DNA from: Thinopyrum elongatum | Lineage: Eukaryota > Streptophyta > Magnoliopsida > Poales > Poaceae | Length of the DNA: 64,000 bases | NCBI GenBank assembly: GCA_011799875.1 | Contig: CM022301.1 | Location: 218,308,296 to 218,372,295, forward strand | Reading direction: 5' to 3' | In this document: positions 43,357 to 54,061 of the stretch, piece after piece | How the letters are laid out: each line of letters begins with the position of its first letter | How positions within the stretch are numbered: position 1 is the first letter of the stretch | Made by a program: the position numbers and the translations under genes | Notes under the pieces: generated by a model | Database searches by the model: none | What the model was told of the DNA's origin: nothing | What the model saw: only the letters and a program-made list of their open reading frames with translations

Positions 43357-44352
43357 GTGCTGGTCGGTTTCCTCCGTGCGAACAAAGACGTGTTTGCATG
43401 GGAGGCAACGGACCTGGTTGGCGTCCCGCGAGACGTGATTGAGCACCATTTGATGGTGTGCCCCAGCACGCGCCCAATGAAGCAAAAGGTGCGGCGACAA
43501 GCCCCGGAGAAGCAATCGTTCATCGTCCAGGAGGTCCGCAAGCTGCAAGAAGCCGGCGTCATCTGGGAAGTACGACACCCGGATTGGTTGGCCAACCCGG
43601 TCATCGTTCCCATAAAGGGGGGAAAGGAGCGCATGTGCGTCGACTTCACAAGCCTCAACAAAGCTTGCCCTCAGGACCCTTTCCCTCTTCCGCGCATCGA
43701 CCAAATCGTCGACTCGACCGCCGAGTGCGACTTGCTGTGCTTCCTGGATGCCTTCTCGGGCTACCACCAGATCAAGATGGCGGTGCAGGACATCGAGAAA
43801 ACAGCCTTCCTTTCCCCGTGCGGGGTGTACTGCTACGCCTGCATGCCGTTCGGGCTGCGCAACGCCGACGCGACCTTCCAGCGATTGATGCACATCGCCC
43901 TGGGCCGGCAGCTCGGAAGGAATGCCGAGGCGTACATCGATGACATAGTGGTCAATTCGCGGGAAGCAAAGACCCTCGTCGGAGACCTGGAAGAAACGTT
44001 TGCCAACCTGCGCAAGGTGAACCTGCGGCTCAATCCAGAGAAGTGCATGTTCGGTGTCCCGTCCGGCAAGTTGCTGTGTTTCCTGGTGTCGCACAGAGGG
44101 ATCGAGGCTAACCCGGAGAAGATCAAGGCAATAGAAAGGATGAGCCCACCGCAAACCCTCAAGGAGATGCAGAAGCTTGCAGGCTGCGTGACCTCACTGG
44201 GGCGTTTCATCTCCAAGCTCGGGGAGCGCGCCCTTCCGTTCTTCAAGCTGATGAAAAAGAAGGGTCTGTTCGAGTGGACTCCGGAGGCCGAGGCCGCCTT
44301 TCAAGACCTCAAGAGGTATCTCACCAGCCCTCCGGTGATGGTGGTGCCTTGA
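43357..44352 (+). pseudogene. Reverse transcriptase of element H
   Basis: A nearly complete gypsy-type reverse transcriptase. Blocks are FLRANKDVFAWEATDLVGVP, HPDWLANPVIVPIKGGKERM, CVDFTSLNKACPQDPFPLPR, LLCFLDAFSGYHQIKMAVQD, ACMPFGLRNADATFQRLM, the active site AYIDDIVVNSREAK (about 43933-43972), then LNPEKCMFGVPSGKLL and HRGIEANPEKIKAIERM. The connection to RNase H (FEWTPEAEAAFQDLKRYL) ends at a TGA (44350-44352), probably from CGA. The catalytic IDD motif is intact. It is the best preserved polymerase in the window but cut off from its neighbours by stops. Confidence 0.9.
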
Positions 44353-45530
44353 CCCCTTGAGCCCCTGGTGCTTTATCTGGCCGCCACACCTCATTCGGCT
44401 AGTGCAGCACTCGTGGCGGTCCGGGAAGAGCGCGCAGGCGCAGGTGCGCGGCGCAGCGCTCCGTCTACAGCCGCACCATCGCCACCTCTGAACGACGCTC
44501 CTGAGGCCTCGACTACCCCATCAGATGGTGAGGTTTCTGAGGCCCCCACGTCTCAGGCAGGGCCGGACGCTGCCGACACCTCTTTGCTTGTCGAGCACCC
44601 AATGTACTTCGTTAGCACGGTGCTGCATGACGCGCGTGCTACCCCATGCCGCAGAAGCTCCTGCTCGCGCTCCTCGTCGCCTCCAGGAAACTATGACACT
44701 ACTTCCAAGGCCATCCCATCAAGGTCGTCTCCGCGTACCCCCTGGAGAAGGTGCTCCGCAGCCCCAATGCCGTGGGGAGGGTTGCCGAATGGAACGTCGA
44801 GCTGCAAGCGTTCCAGCTGGAGTTCAGCACCACCAGGGTCATCAAGGGCGCGGCCCTTGCTGACTTTGTGGCGGAATGGACTAACGCCCCTGACCGGGGG
44901 ATGGGCGAGGACCGCTCCCTTACACCCGGAGACGAAGCGCCCGATGGCTGGGTCATGTACTTCGACGACGCGTTCGCGCGCCTGGGCGCAGGGGCCGGAG
45001 CCGTACTCATCTCGCTGACCCAGGACAAGCTCTACTACGTCGTGCAACTCTGCTTCCAGCATGGCGAGAAGGCCTCTAACAACATCATAGAGTACGAGGG
45101 CTTGATCGCCGGCCTTAGGGCCGCGGTGGCCCTAGGGGTCAGGCGTCTCACCATCAAGGGCGATTCTCAGCTCCTCGTCGACTTCTCCAACAAGGAATAC
45201 AAGCCCAAGGACGAACACATGGAAGCATACCTAGAAGAGGTACGCAACATTGAAAAACGATTCTTGGGCTTGGAATTGCAGCACGTACCGCGTGGCACGA
45301 ACAGGGAGGCGGACGACAACGCCAAGAGGGCGTCTCGGCGCGAACCCCAGAAGCCTGGCGTCTTCGAGGAACGGCTCTTCAAGCCATTGGCGCCCCCCCC
45401 CCCCCCCGCTGCAGGCCCGGTGTTGCTTCGGGAGGAACTGCCCCCGGCCCCCTCCACGGGCGCCCCGACATGTGGCCCAACCTCCGGAGCCCGCCTGCTC
45501 CTGGCGCTCGAACCTCAGGAGGGATGCTAG
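44353..45530 (+). pseudogene. RNase H and second RNase H region of element H
   Basis: LVLYLAATPHSASAALVAVR (from 44368) belongs to the polymerase-linked RNase H. It is followed by a P/S/A-rich spacer, the block HPMYFVSTVLHDARA and a frameshift near 44640. After a stop near 44690 the frame from 44751 reads GRVAEWNVELQAFQLEFS and ALADFVAEWTNA. It then enters the Tat-type second RNase H, WVMYFDDAFARLGAGAGAVL, NIIEYEGLIAGLRAAVALGV and RRLTIKGDSQLLVDFSNKEY. The usual FDGA reads FDDA, and AEYE reads IEYE. It ends at TAG (45528-45530). Confidence 0.85.
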
Positions 45531-46740
45531 ACCGAGGAGCTCAAGGCATACCTGCTCCGAGGCACCCTGCCGGAGAAGGAGGAAGACGCAAAGACGCAGA
45601 GCGCGTGGCACGCCAGGCCACCGCTTACTGCCTGCAGGACGGCGAGCTCTACCGAAGATGCCCAAACGACATCTCGCTGCGGTGCATCTCCAAGGAGTAG
45701 GGGTGCGAGCTGTTGGCTGACATCCATGGTGGGGATTGTGGGCATCACTCTTCGTCACGCACCCTCATGGGCAAGACGTTCCGCAGCGGTTTCTACTGGC
45801 CCACGGTGCTCAACGATGCCAATGAATTGGTGAGATCCTGTGAGGCCTGTCAATTCCATGACAAATAGATCCACCAGCCCGCTCAGGGACTCCAGACCAT
45901 CCCGCTTTCGTGGTCGTTCGCGGTCTGGGGGCTGGATATCCTGGGCCCGTTTCCCCGAGCGGCCAGGGGCTACCGCTACCTCTACGTCGCCATCGACAAG
46001 TTCACCAAGTGGGTGGAGGTGGAGCCCGTGCGCACCATCCCAGCTGGCTCGGCCGTCAAGTTCATCAAGGGCCTCGTGAGCCGCTTTGGGTCCCCAATCG
46101 TATCATCACTGACAATGGCTCTCAGTTCACGAGCAACCTCTTCAAAACATATTGTGCTAACCTTAGAACGCAGATATGCTACGCTTCGATGGCGCACCCA
46201 CGGAGTAACGGCCAAGCCGAACGCGCCAATGTGGAGGTCCTGAGGGGCCTCAAGGCGAGGAGCTTCAAGAAGAAACTCGAGGCCTGCGGTAGGGGTTGGC
46301 TCGATGAGCTTCAGTCCGTGCTGTGGTCCATCCGCGCCACCGCGACTAAGCCCACCGGCGAGACCCCGTTCTTCCTCGTCTATGGGGCTGAGGCGGTCCT
46401 CTCTCATGTGGTCAAACATCGCTCCCCGCGGGTCTTGGCGTTTGACGAGGCACGCCAGGACGCCTCACGGGAGATGGACCTCATGCTCGGGGAGGAGGGC
46501 CGCCGCCAAGCCACGCTCCGTGCCATGAGGTACCAGCAGGCGCTGCGACGGTATCACTACCATAGCGTCCGCTCCAGGACCCTCGAGGTGGGTGACCTCG
46601 TCCTGAGACGGGTGCTCTCTAGGGAGGGGCTTCACAAGCTCTCGCCTATGTGGGAGGGCCCGTTCAGGATTGCCCGTGTCTCCAGGCCTGGCGCCACGCG
46701 CCTGGAGACACAGGACGGGGTCCCCATAAAGAATGCCTAG
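45531..46740 (+). pseudogene. Integrase of element H
   Basis: The zinc-binding block HGGDCGHHSSSRTLMGKTF ... CEACQFHDK lies at 45725-45865, followed by TAG (45866-45868). The core continues in the same frame: FAVWGLDILGPFPRAARGYR (first D, about 45917-45975) and YVAIDKFTKWVEVEPVRTIP. A one-base deletion near 46090 (TTTGGGTCCCC) shifts the frame before RIITDNGSQFTSNLFKTY (second D). The rest, AHPRSNGQAERANVEVLRGL (E), FFLVYGAEAVLSHVVKHRSP and LSPMWEGPFRIARVSRPGAT, runs open to 46740. The catalytic residues are all recognisable; the lesions are one stop and one frameshift. Confidence 0.9.
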
Positions 46741-47760
46741 AACATCCAGCACCTCCGGAAGTTCTATCCGTGACCAGCAAGCGCCATACGCCTCTCAAGT
46801 CTCCGCCCGTGACACTCTCACGTAATAATGAGTGGGGCTGTACATGCCCCGGAGTCTCCTGAGTGCCGCCCCTGGGCCTCACAGGGGCTCCCACCCACGT
46901 CCTAGTGGAAGCCCCATGCTCCATGCTGGCGGGAAGACCAGAAGACTAGTGTAGGTGCCGGATGCGGCTGTTCTTTTTGCTTGCTTTCTGTAGCTGATTT
47001 GCCACTTCTCGGAATGAAATTTGAAGTTCTCGCGTCCTTATTTGAAAGGGTTGGGTAGTCTTTCTCCTCGCAGCATTTGCTCTTTCAGGTCTTGTTTTAG
47101 GGAGAGTGACAGTTGCCCGTCGCTCTTCCTCGCGCGTCTCGCATGTGGGGGCTGGGCACGGTGTGTACGCTTGGGCCCATCCGCGAACGCACCTCGCCAA
47201 AGCCTTATTATCCTAAGCCTTTGGCTTCTTAATCCTCGCGCGACGCCCTCAAACAAGCTAACGGCACGCACGCCCTCCTGAGTCCGTGCCTCCGGGCATC
47301 GCGACATGGCGTACCAGCGGCCCACACTCGAGGGCTCACGCGGGGCACATCACCTCCAGAGGTCCCCTAACCCCACAGCCACCGAGTGCCTCCCGAGGCC
47401 TGAGGACCTTCGAATCCTCAAAAAGGAGACCCCTGGTAGGACCTCTCCGGAACGAGGGGCGCGCAGGAGGTACAAGCTCCGGAGAAGCACGCTCTCATGG
47501 CCCGGGAATCTACCGCAAGCACACTAAGCTAAGTCACCCCAATCGTGATCAGCAAGAACCCGTCAATTAGCAGCAACATGGATGTCAGGACGCAATATAA
47601 AAACGATAATATAACGGCGCGAGCACCATGGTTCATTACATGCCCCGGCAGGGCCTTCTACTTTTTTTGCAGGAAAAAGAGAGAAGCAAAAGCAGCCGCG
47701 AGACAACCGCGGCTCCCGAGACCCGGCTCCAGCAACGCTCGCGCTCAGTCGAAGTCCTCC
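46741..47760. other. Region between H integrase and the antisense gene
   Basis: About 1 kb of GC-rich sequence. No domain was recognised in the short open frames on either strand. It should include the 3' untranslated region of the antisense gene. Confidence 0.45.
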
Positions 47761-47762
47761 TC

Positions 47763-48569
47763 CTACTTCACAGGGGTGCTGCGGTGGGGCGGCTCGTCGC
47801 CCTCCCCGGTCCGAGCCCGGCGGCGCGGCAGCTCATTGTAGTCGCTGTCGCTCGTGCTCTCCCCAGAGGAGAAGCCGCCGCTGCTAGAGGCATCACGACC
47901 GTCGCCAAGGGCAAGTTCACCGCCAGAGAAGCTATCGCCCCTCCGGCCGTCGTCGTCGGAGGGGTGGACGTCGTCGTCGCTGTCGCTCTTCGGGCAGCAC
48001 CCCAGGCTCCTGCCGTCCTCCCCGAAGACCCTGACGTAGAGGGTCGCGGCGCCGTCGTGCCTGAAGTGGAGGGTACACCTCCCCTGCAGGCCGCTTGCGC
48101 GAGCGAACGGCTGCCACCCGTGGTTCAGGAACACGTTGCCGACGTGGGTGACCTCGACCTCCACCCACGAGGCCCTGCTGCAGCAACCATTGGCCTGCAG
48201 CCAGAGGCCACCAGGTCCCTCGGCCGGCAGCGTGCCCGCGAAGAAGCGCGGGAGCTGGAACCAGACGCCTGCGGGCCTCTCCGCCCACACCACGAAATCC
48301 GAGGACGCATCGGCCGAATGGGATCACGGGCGCGGTGGCTGAATGGCTGCCACATGCCTCCCTTCGGCGCCACGGGAGGGGGCACCCCCACGACTGCTGG
48401 AGGCGGTGCCAGCCTTTGAGGGGGTGCGCCCACGCCCTCGGGGAGCCACCGCTGGCGTCGCGGCGTGCTTGCGGGGACGGCCGCGGCCCCTCTTGGGCGG
48501 CGGCGTGCCTGGTCCCTCCTTGGGAGCTTTTCCCTTCTCCGCGACGGAGAACCTCCTCACTGGCGCCAT
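47763..48569 (-). pseudogene. Antisense gene in element H: AT-hook plus B3-like DNA-binding domain, one in-frame stop
   Basis: Runs opposite to H's gag-pol, between integrase and the 3' LTR. From ATG at 48569 (MAPVRRFSVAEKGKAPK) the frame is open to 47763, except for one TGA at 48324-48326, probably from CGA. Total is 268 residues if the stop is counted as one residue. Residues about 22-46 carry an AT-hook, KRGRGRPRKHA, and a second basic repeat, PRGRGRTPSK. From about residue 91 a B3-like fold is seen: FVVWAERPAGVWFQLPRFFA, WVEVEVTHVGNVFLNHGWQP, FARASGLQGRCTLHFRHDGA and TLYVRVFGEDGRSLGCCP. The C-terminus is acidic and S-rich (SDSDDDVHPSDDDGRR). B3 domains are plant-specific and bind DNA. B3 assignment is from motif recognition and was not tested with a profile. 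Confidence 0.7.
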
Positions 48570-48662
48570 GGATGCTTTGGCAAGATGGTGGCGCGGCAAA
48601 ACAGAAGAAGGAGCGAGCAACAAGGCGATGGAGATGGGCTGGGGACTCCGCCCCCTTTCCCC

Positions 48663-48670
48663 ATTTATAG
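48663..48670 (-). promoter_or_regulatory. TATA box upstream of the antisense AT-hook/B3-like gene
   Basis: On the minus strand CTATAAAT, within CCAGCTATAAATGGGGAAAG, lies about 94 bases before the ATG at 48569. This is the usual distance for a plant promoter with a short leader. Confidence 0.6.
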
Positions 48671-48910
48671 CTGGAGGAAGGCTAACCGCCGGCCTCTCAT
48701 GTCCCAGGCAATGATGGCCTTTCTACATGCACCAGGCAGTTGTCAAGTCGGGCAGTTGCCGAAGCGGCGTGGGGAAGTGGAGACGCCCACGTCCCATCAA
48801 GCGCCATGCGTCAGCCTGGCCCGCGGTCGGTTGGGGCCCGCGGCGCTTCGCCCTTGCCTTTGGCTTCGCCTCAAAGCCAAGTCCAAGCGCGCCTTGGGCC
48901 CGAGGGCTAC

Positions 48911-49767
48911 TGTCGGCGTTCTGGGAACCAGGGTACCCAGACTTGCCTGCCTGCGGCCTAAGGCGTGGCTCCATCAATGGCCTGGTACGTCCCATCTACA
49001 AGACCACCAAGACAAGACCCTCGCGAGGCGAACGACGCCAAGACCTCCTGAGGGAGCGGCCTCCCCAGGCTGCCCCTGAGGAACGGAGATTCCTATGCAG
49101 GTGCCCAACCTCATGAGGTTGTGGTGACGCAAGCCATGACGATCAAGGTCAGGCGGGCGCCAGCGGGCGCAGAGAAGACAGTTTCCCCTTTGGTGCTAAG
49201 GAGGCAAGTGCAGGTGTGGGTTCCTGAGGAATCAGGCAAAGGTTTCCATTCCAGTGCAACGAGACCAAGACCACCAGGACAACAGGACGGATGTCATCGC
49301 CGAGCCCACCGCAGCGTCACGACCATAAGCTTTCCAGGCGAAGACCACCTTTCGCCAGGATAAGATGTACTACCTATCCCCTTTCAAATTGGCCAGTGTG
49401 GGATCCCTTCCCGCCTACATTTTGGGGGAAGAGGACCGAGGCCACTATAAATATAGGTTAGCCACCACCATAGAGAAGGATCCCAAACCTCTCGACTCAT
49501 TCCCTCACGAGAGCAGACCTCGCGAGGTTGTTCATCCCTTGTACTTGTTCATCCTCAGCCCCTCGTGAGGCAAATCCACCACAAAGTAGGAGTAGGGTCT
49601 TACACCGCAAGGTGGCCCGAACCTGGGTAAACTGCCGAGTCCGTCTTCTTCCTTATTCATCGAGCTAGGCCGTGGGGCGACGAGTCGGTTGGTTGGATAG
49701 GTTGAGTCCTTTGCACACGCCCCAGAGTTCGAACCTCTCTTGGGTCTGCGGAGCCCTGAATCTGACA
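48911..49767 (+). repeat. 3' LTR of element H
   Basis: Starts TGTCGGCGTTCTGGGAACC, preceded by the purine-rich GGGCCCGAGGGCTAC, and ends CTGAATCTGACA, followed by the duplication TATGC. Confidence 0.93.
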
Positions 49768-49772
49768 TATGC

Positions 49773-50018
49773 CGACTTACCAGGCACTACACCATGAAAG
49801 ACTGTTGAAGATGGTTTGAGATCCTTGTCAGTCAAATTCATCTGCCAAAACGTGTCATAATATAAGATGTTAATACTGCTGCCACCATCCATGAGCACCT
49901 TAGTGAATTTATAATCCCCAACTTGAGGGGCCACCACCAATGCTAGCTCACCCGGATTATTAACCCGGGGCGGGTGATCCGCCCGACTCCATGTTATTGG
50001 ATGCTCTGACCACCGCAA
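49773..50018 (-). pseudogene. Protease domain of element G, N-terminal part
   Basis: On the minus strand, RADHPPRVNNPGELALVVAP and VGDYKFTKVLMDGGSSINIL contain the catalytic block LMDGGSSINIL (D-G-G form, usual in this lineage). The piece ends at FHGVVPGKSAY, where element H is inserted. The remainder resumes at 41300 with PVGKISLEVAF. Element H thus splits one codon region of the protease. Confidence 0.88.
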
Positions 50019-50286
50019 GTACTGGGGTACCGCCGGCTCAACAGTATTGACCGTGCGTTTATGAACCTTCTGATCTCGCTCGCAGAGACTGGTTGTGAAA
50101 ACATGATATTGACCCCCATTGAGATGCTTTGGGTTACTCTGATATCCGGACTGATGCTGCTGGTTACCCTGACCAGACTGCTGGTTATAACCGCCCTGGT
50201 TACCCTATCCTTGATATCCAGAATTTAAGCCTCCACCACCAAAGCCAGGCCCCTGTGAGCTGGATCCTGACCCGCCAGGCGGGCCA

Positions 50287-52498
50287 TTATTGTTGCCATG
50301 ATGTTGGTTGAAGTTGGAATTCCTGTACTCTTTCATGATGAAACAGTCTTTCCAAGCGTGAGCCGCCGGTTTTATTAGGCGGACTGTGTTTTGGGCAAGG
50401 TTCGTTCATCATCGCCTCAATATTAAATTTTGGCCCTCCAAAGGCCTGCTTACCATTGCCATTACGGTGCTGGCTTTTATATCCAGTGTTGGTGTTAGCT
50501 ACAAGATCTGACCCGCCATCGGGTTGTCTGCGCTTACCACTGTTACCCTGGTTGTGACCGTTATACCCTGTCACGTTCTGCTGCGGACCCTTACCATTAC
50601 CACTCTTCTTTCCCTTGTTGGATTTTTCATCATCAGATCCAGGGTCTTTAGTGGTGTCTGAGTCAGCATACTTGATGAGAGCCGCCATGAGCTCTCCTAT
50701 GTATTACAGTGACGCTTAAGCCGCCCAAGCTTCTGCTTAAGGGGGGTAAAATGACAATTCTTCTCCAAGACCAGAACAGCTGAACCTGCCGCAATGCTAT
50801 CTGACGAGTGGATAATAGCCGAGACCCGGCGGACCCAATGGTGGGCCGACTCATCCTCCCGCTGCACATAGTTATCCAGATCAATAATCGTCAGAGGCTG
50901 CTTACACGTTCCCTTAAAATTCTGAATGAAGCGTGCCTTTAACTCAGCCCATGAATTGATGGAATTGGCGGGTAATCCTTTTAACCAGGTTCGAGCCGAT
51001 CCATCTAACATCATGGTGAAGTACTTGGCACATATAACATCATTAACATCTACCATCTCCATAGCCAGCTCATAGCTCTCAATCCAAGCCTCAGGTGGAA
51101 GATCATCTGTATAATTAGGCACCTTACGAGGGCCCTTAAAATCCTTGGGCAGACGTTCATTACGTAGAGCCGGTACCAAACATGGCACACCAACTGTCCT
51201 AGAAGTCACCCCGGCTGCAACGGTCGCCGAAGGGTGTACTGGAAACTACTGATGAGCCCCCAATTGAGCCGCCAATTCCGCCTCACGACGGGTTCTAGCC
51301 TGATCCACAAGGGCCTGAGCATTATTATCATCACGGGGCGGGTCATCATTATGAGGCGGGTTACAACACCGCTCGCTACTGGAAACATCCGGTGACTCAA
51401 TACACCGGCTGTAGCTTCGGCTTGGGCAGGGAGTTCAGTGAACACGCTCACAACTGTATGAATAAGCCGCCTGCTGTGCCACAGCCATCTAAAGAAGCTC
51501 CACCGTGTTCCGGGTCTCTATCGCCACTGGAGACTCACCTTCGATTGGGATAGCCGCCAGCCGTGTAGCCACTGCTATCATGTTATCCACTGGGTTAGAA
51601 TAATGACCAGAGGGTGTTGGAACCCGTTGAGGTGGGGTCAGATCCCTACGAGGCGGGTCTGGCACACGAGGCTGGGCCGCCGCTCCGGTCCCTGGTGCCT
51701 CTGCAGCCCGGGTTACCACGAGCGGGTTACTCGTTCCTGCTCCGGGTGTGTTAAAAAGATTCCGCCCCTCAAACTGCGAAGGCAGGCGGCTCTGGTGCCT
51801 TCTTTAAAGAACAACATTGGACGCATTCTGATCTAGATTTAGGCAGAAAACTTCTGCTCTTATCCGTTGTGCCTCGGCATCTATCGAAGCTCGCTCCGTT
51901 GCCATCCTGGCGTCCTCTGCATTAAGATTCTCTTGGGCTTTGGCCACCTCATCTCGCACCTTTGCAACTTCTGCATTATGCTGTGCTTGATTCGCTGGAG
52001 TCACCTCCGTGGCTAACAAAGTCGCCAGGGTGCCCAAGAGCTCAGATAAAACTTGAGTCGACGGCCGAACAGAGCCGCTCGCCCCAGCTGTCATAGCAGC
52101 AGTTGAACCGGATGTCATAGCAGCAGCTGTTGATGAGTTTACCATTGGTTGCGTGCCAGCCATAAAAATAGCAGCCCTACTCGGCGGTTCATAGGGGTCC
52201 GAAATACTGTCACCATCGGAATAGCCCCCAAGCCCTCCATCCTGAAGCTGATAGATTGATTCGGTTTCTCCGGTCGATGACTCATCACCTGAATAGACGG
52301 CCGTCTCTCCATCAGATGCAGAACCTTACTCAAGATCCGCCCCATGAACAAAGCCAACAAAAACGTGCTTCCGGCCGGGTTGACCCCTGGCGGGCCGTGT
52401 GCATCGAGTTGTCTCGATGATGTCGGTGCAGGTGTCCGGCTCAGGCTCTGACTTGCCGATCTTGCCGATGAAGACGTGAATTCCACCAAAGGGGACCT
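50287..52498 (-). pseudogene. gag of element G, main part
   Basis: On the minus strand the frame re-enters after element I with QVPFGGIHVFIGKIGKSEPE. A region starting MAGTQPMVNSSTAAAM (52163) is predicted coiled coil (EVAKVRDEVAKAQENL). A P-rich linker follows (51719-51489). The capsid block reads GPRKVPNYTDDLPPEAWIES, YFTMMLDGSARTWLKGLPAN, SINSWAELKARFIQNFKGTC and QREDESAHHWVRRVSAII (51140-50820). The downstream piece (50688-50287) is G/N/K-rich and nucleocapsid-like, with no clear zinc knuckle. Several stops and frameshifts separate these segments (near 52300, 51804, 51489, 51206 and 50690). Confidence 0.8.
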
Positions 52499-52503
52499 GG
52501 TAC

Positions 52504-54061
52504 TGCTACTTCTTGAGCTTGCGTTGGTTTTTCCCTTGAAGAGGAAAGGGTGATGCAGCACAGTAGAGGTAAGTATTTCCCTCAGTTAAGAACCAAGGTA
52601 TCAATCCAGTAGGAGAAGAACGCGCAAATCACCAATACCTGCACAAACAATCAAACACTTGCATCCAACGCGATAAAGGGGTTGTCAATCCCTTCACGGT
52701 CACTTGCAAAGGTGAGATCTGACAGAGATAGGTAAATAAAAGATAAAATATTTTTGGGTTTTTTGGTATATAGATCTGAAAATAAAAGATTGCAAAATAG
52801 TAGATCAGAAACTAATATGATGGAAAATAGACCCGGGGCCCATAGGTTTCACTAGAGGCTTCTCTCATGAAGGCAAATAATACGGTGAGTGAACAAATTA
52901 TTGTCGAGCAATTGATAGAAAAGCGCAAAGTTATGACGATATCCAAGGAAATGATTATGCATATAGGCATCATGTTCGTGTCAAGTAGACCGACTCCTGC
53001 CTGCATCTACTACTATTACTCCACACATCGACCGCTATACAGCATGTATCTAAAGTATTAAGTTCATAAAGAACGGAGTAACGCCTTAAGTAAGATGACA
53101 TGATGTAGAGGAATTAACTCAAGCAATATGATGAAAACCCCATCTTTTTATCCTCGATGGAAACAATGCAATACGTGTCTCGCTACCCCTACTTTGACAT
53201 TGGGTGAAATCATGCAAGATTGAACCCAAAGCTAAGCACCTCTCCCATTGCAAGAAAATCCAATCTAGTTGGCCAAACCAAACCGATAATTCAAAGAGAA
53301 ATACAAAGATATCAAATCATGCATAAAATAATTCAGAGAAGATTCAAATAATATTCATAGATAAGCTGGTCATAAATCCACAATTCATCGGATCTCGACA
53401 AACACACAACAAAAGAAGATTACATTAGATAGATCTCCAAGAACATCGAGGAGAACATGGTATTAAGAATCAAAGAGAGAGAAGAAGCCATCTAGCTACT
53501 AGCTATGGACCCGTAGGTCTGAGGTAAACTACTCATGCTTCATCGGAAGGGCAATAGAGTTGATGTAGAAGCCCTCCGTGATCGATTCCCCCTCCGGCAG
53601 GATGCCCGAAAAGGCCCCAAGATGGGATCTCACGGGAACATAAGGTTGCGGCGGTGGAAAAGTGTTTTCGTGGATGCCTCTGGTGGTTCTGGAATATATG
53701 TGAATATATAGGAGGAAGACCTAGGTCAGGAAGTCACCGAGGGGCCCACAAGGTAGGGGGCGCTCCCTCCCCCCTTGCCGCTGCCTCGTGGCTCTTCTGA
53801 CTTAGACTCCAAGTCCCCTGGGTGTCTTCTGGTCCAAGAAAAATCATCGTGAAGTTTCATTCCGTTTGGACTCCGTTTGGTATTCCTTTTCTGCGAGGCT
53901 CAAAAACAAGGAAAAAACAGAAACTGGCACTGGGCTCTAGGTTAATAGGTTAGTCCCAAAAATAATATAAAATAGCATATTAATGCATATAAAACATCCA
54001 AAACAGATAATATAGTAGCATGGAACAATAAAAAAATATAGATATGTTGGAGGCGTATCAA
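52504..54061 (-). repeat. 3' LTR of element I
   Basis: On the minus strand it begins TGATACGCCTCCAACATATC and ends CTCAAGAAGTAGCA. The polypurine tract AAGCTTGGGGATGC abuts it (54062-54075). A minus-strand TATA-like CCTATATATTCAC lies at about 53700-53712. Confidence 0.93.

Larger units (their letters stand above)
41301..49767 (+). mobile_element. Element H: Tat-lineage Ty3-gypsy element with antisense AT-hook/B3-like gene
   Basis: LTRs of 849 and 857 bases (41301-42149 and 48911-49767) are flanked by the 5-base duplication TATGC (41296-41300 and 49768-49772). It is inserted in the protease gene of G. The order on the plus strand is gag, protease, reverse transcriptase, RNase H, second RNase H, integrase, a gene in antisense, LTR. 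The total is about 8.5 kb with no nested insertion. The coding strand is GC-rich, unlike that of neighbours B, F and I. Confidence 0.95.

Noticed and set aside
43306..44154. Minus-strand frame of 282 residues over the reverse transcriptase of H
   Set aside because: Antisense shadow of a long GC-rich coding region with clear reverse transcriptase motifs on the plus strand. No TATA box or motif supports it, unlike the antisense gene at 47763-48569.
47763..48569. AT-hook/B3-like frame as a host gene flanking the elements
   Set aside because: It lies inside H, whose LTRs and TATGC duplications bracket it, so it is element cargo rather than a resident host locus.
52139..52561. Minus-strand frame of 140 residues spanning the edge of element I
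   Set aside because: It joins LTR sequence of I to an off-frame reading of G's gag; an insertion-junction artefact.
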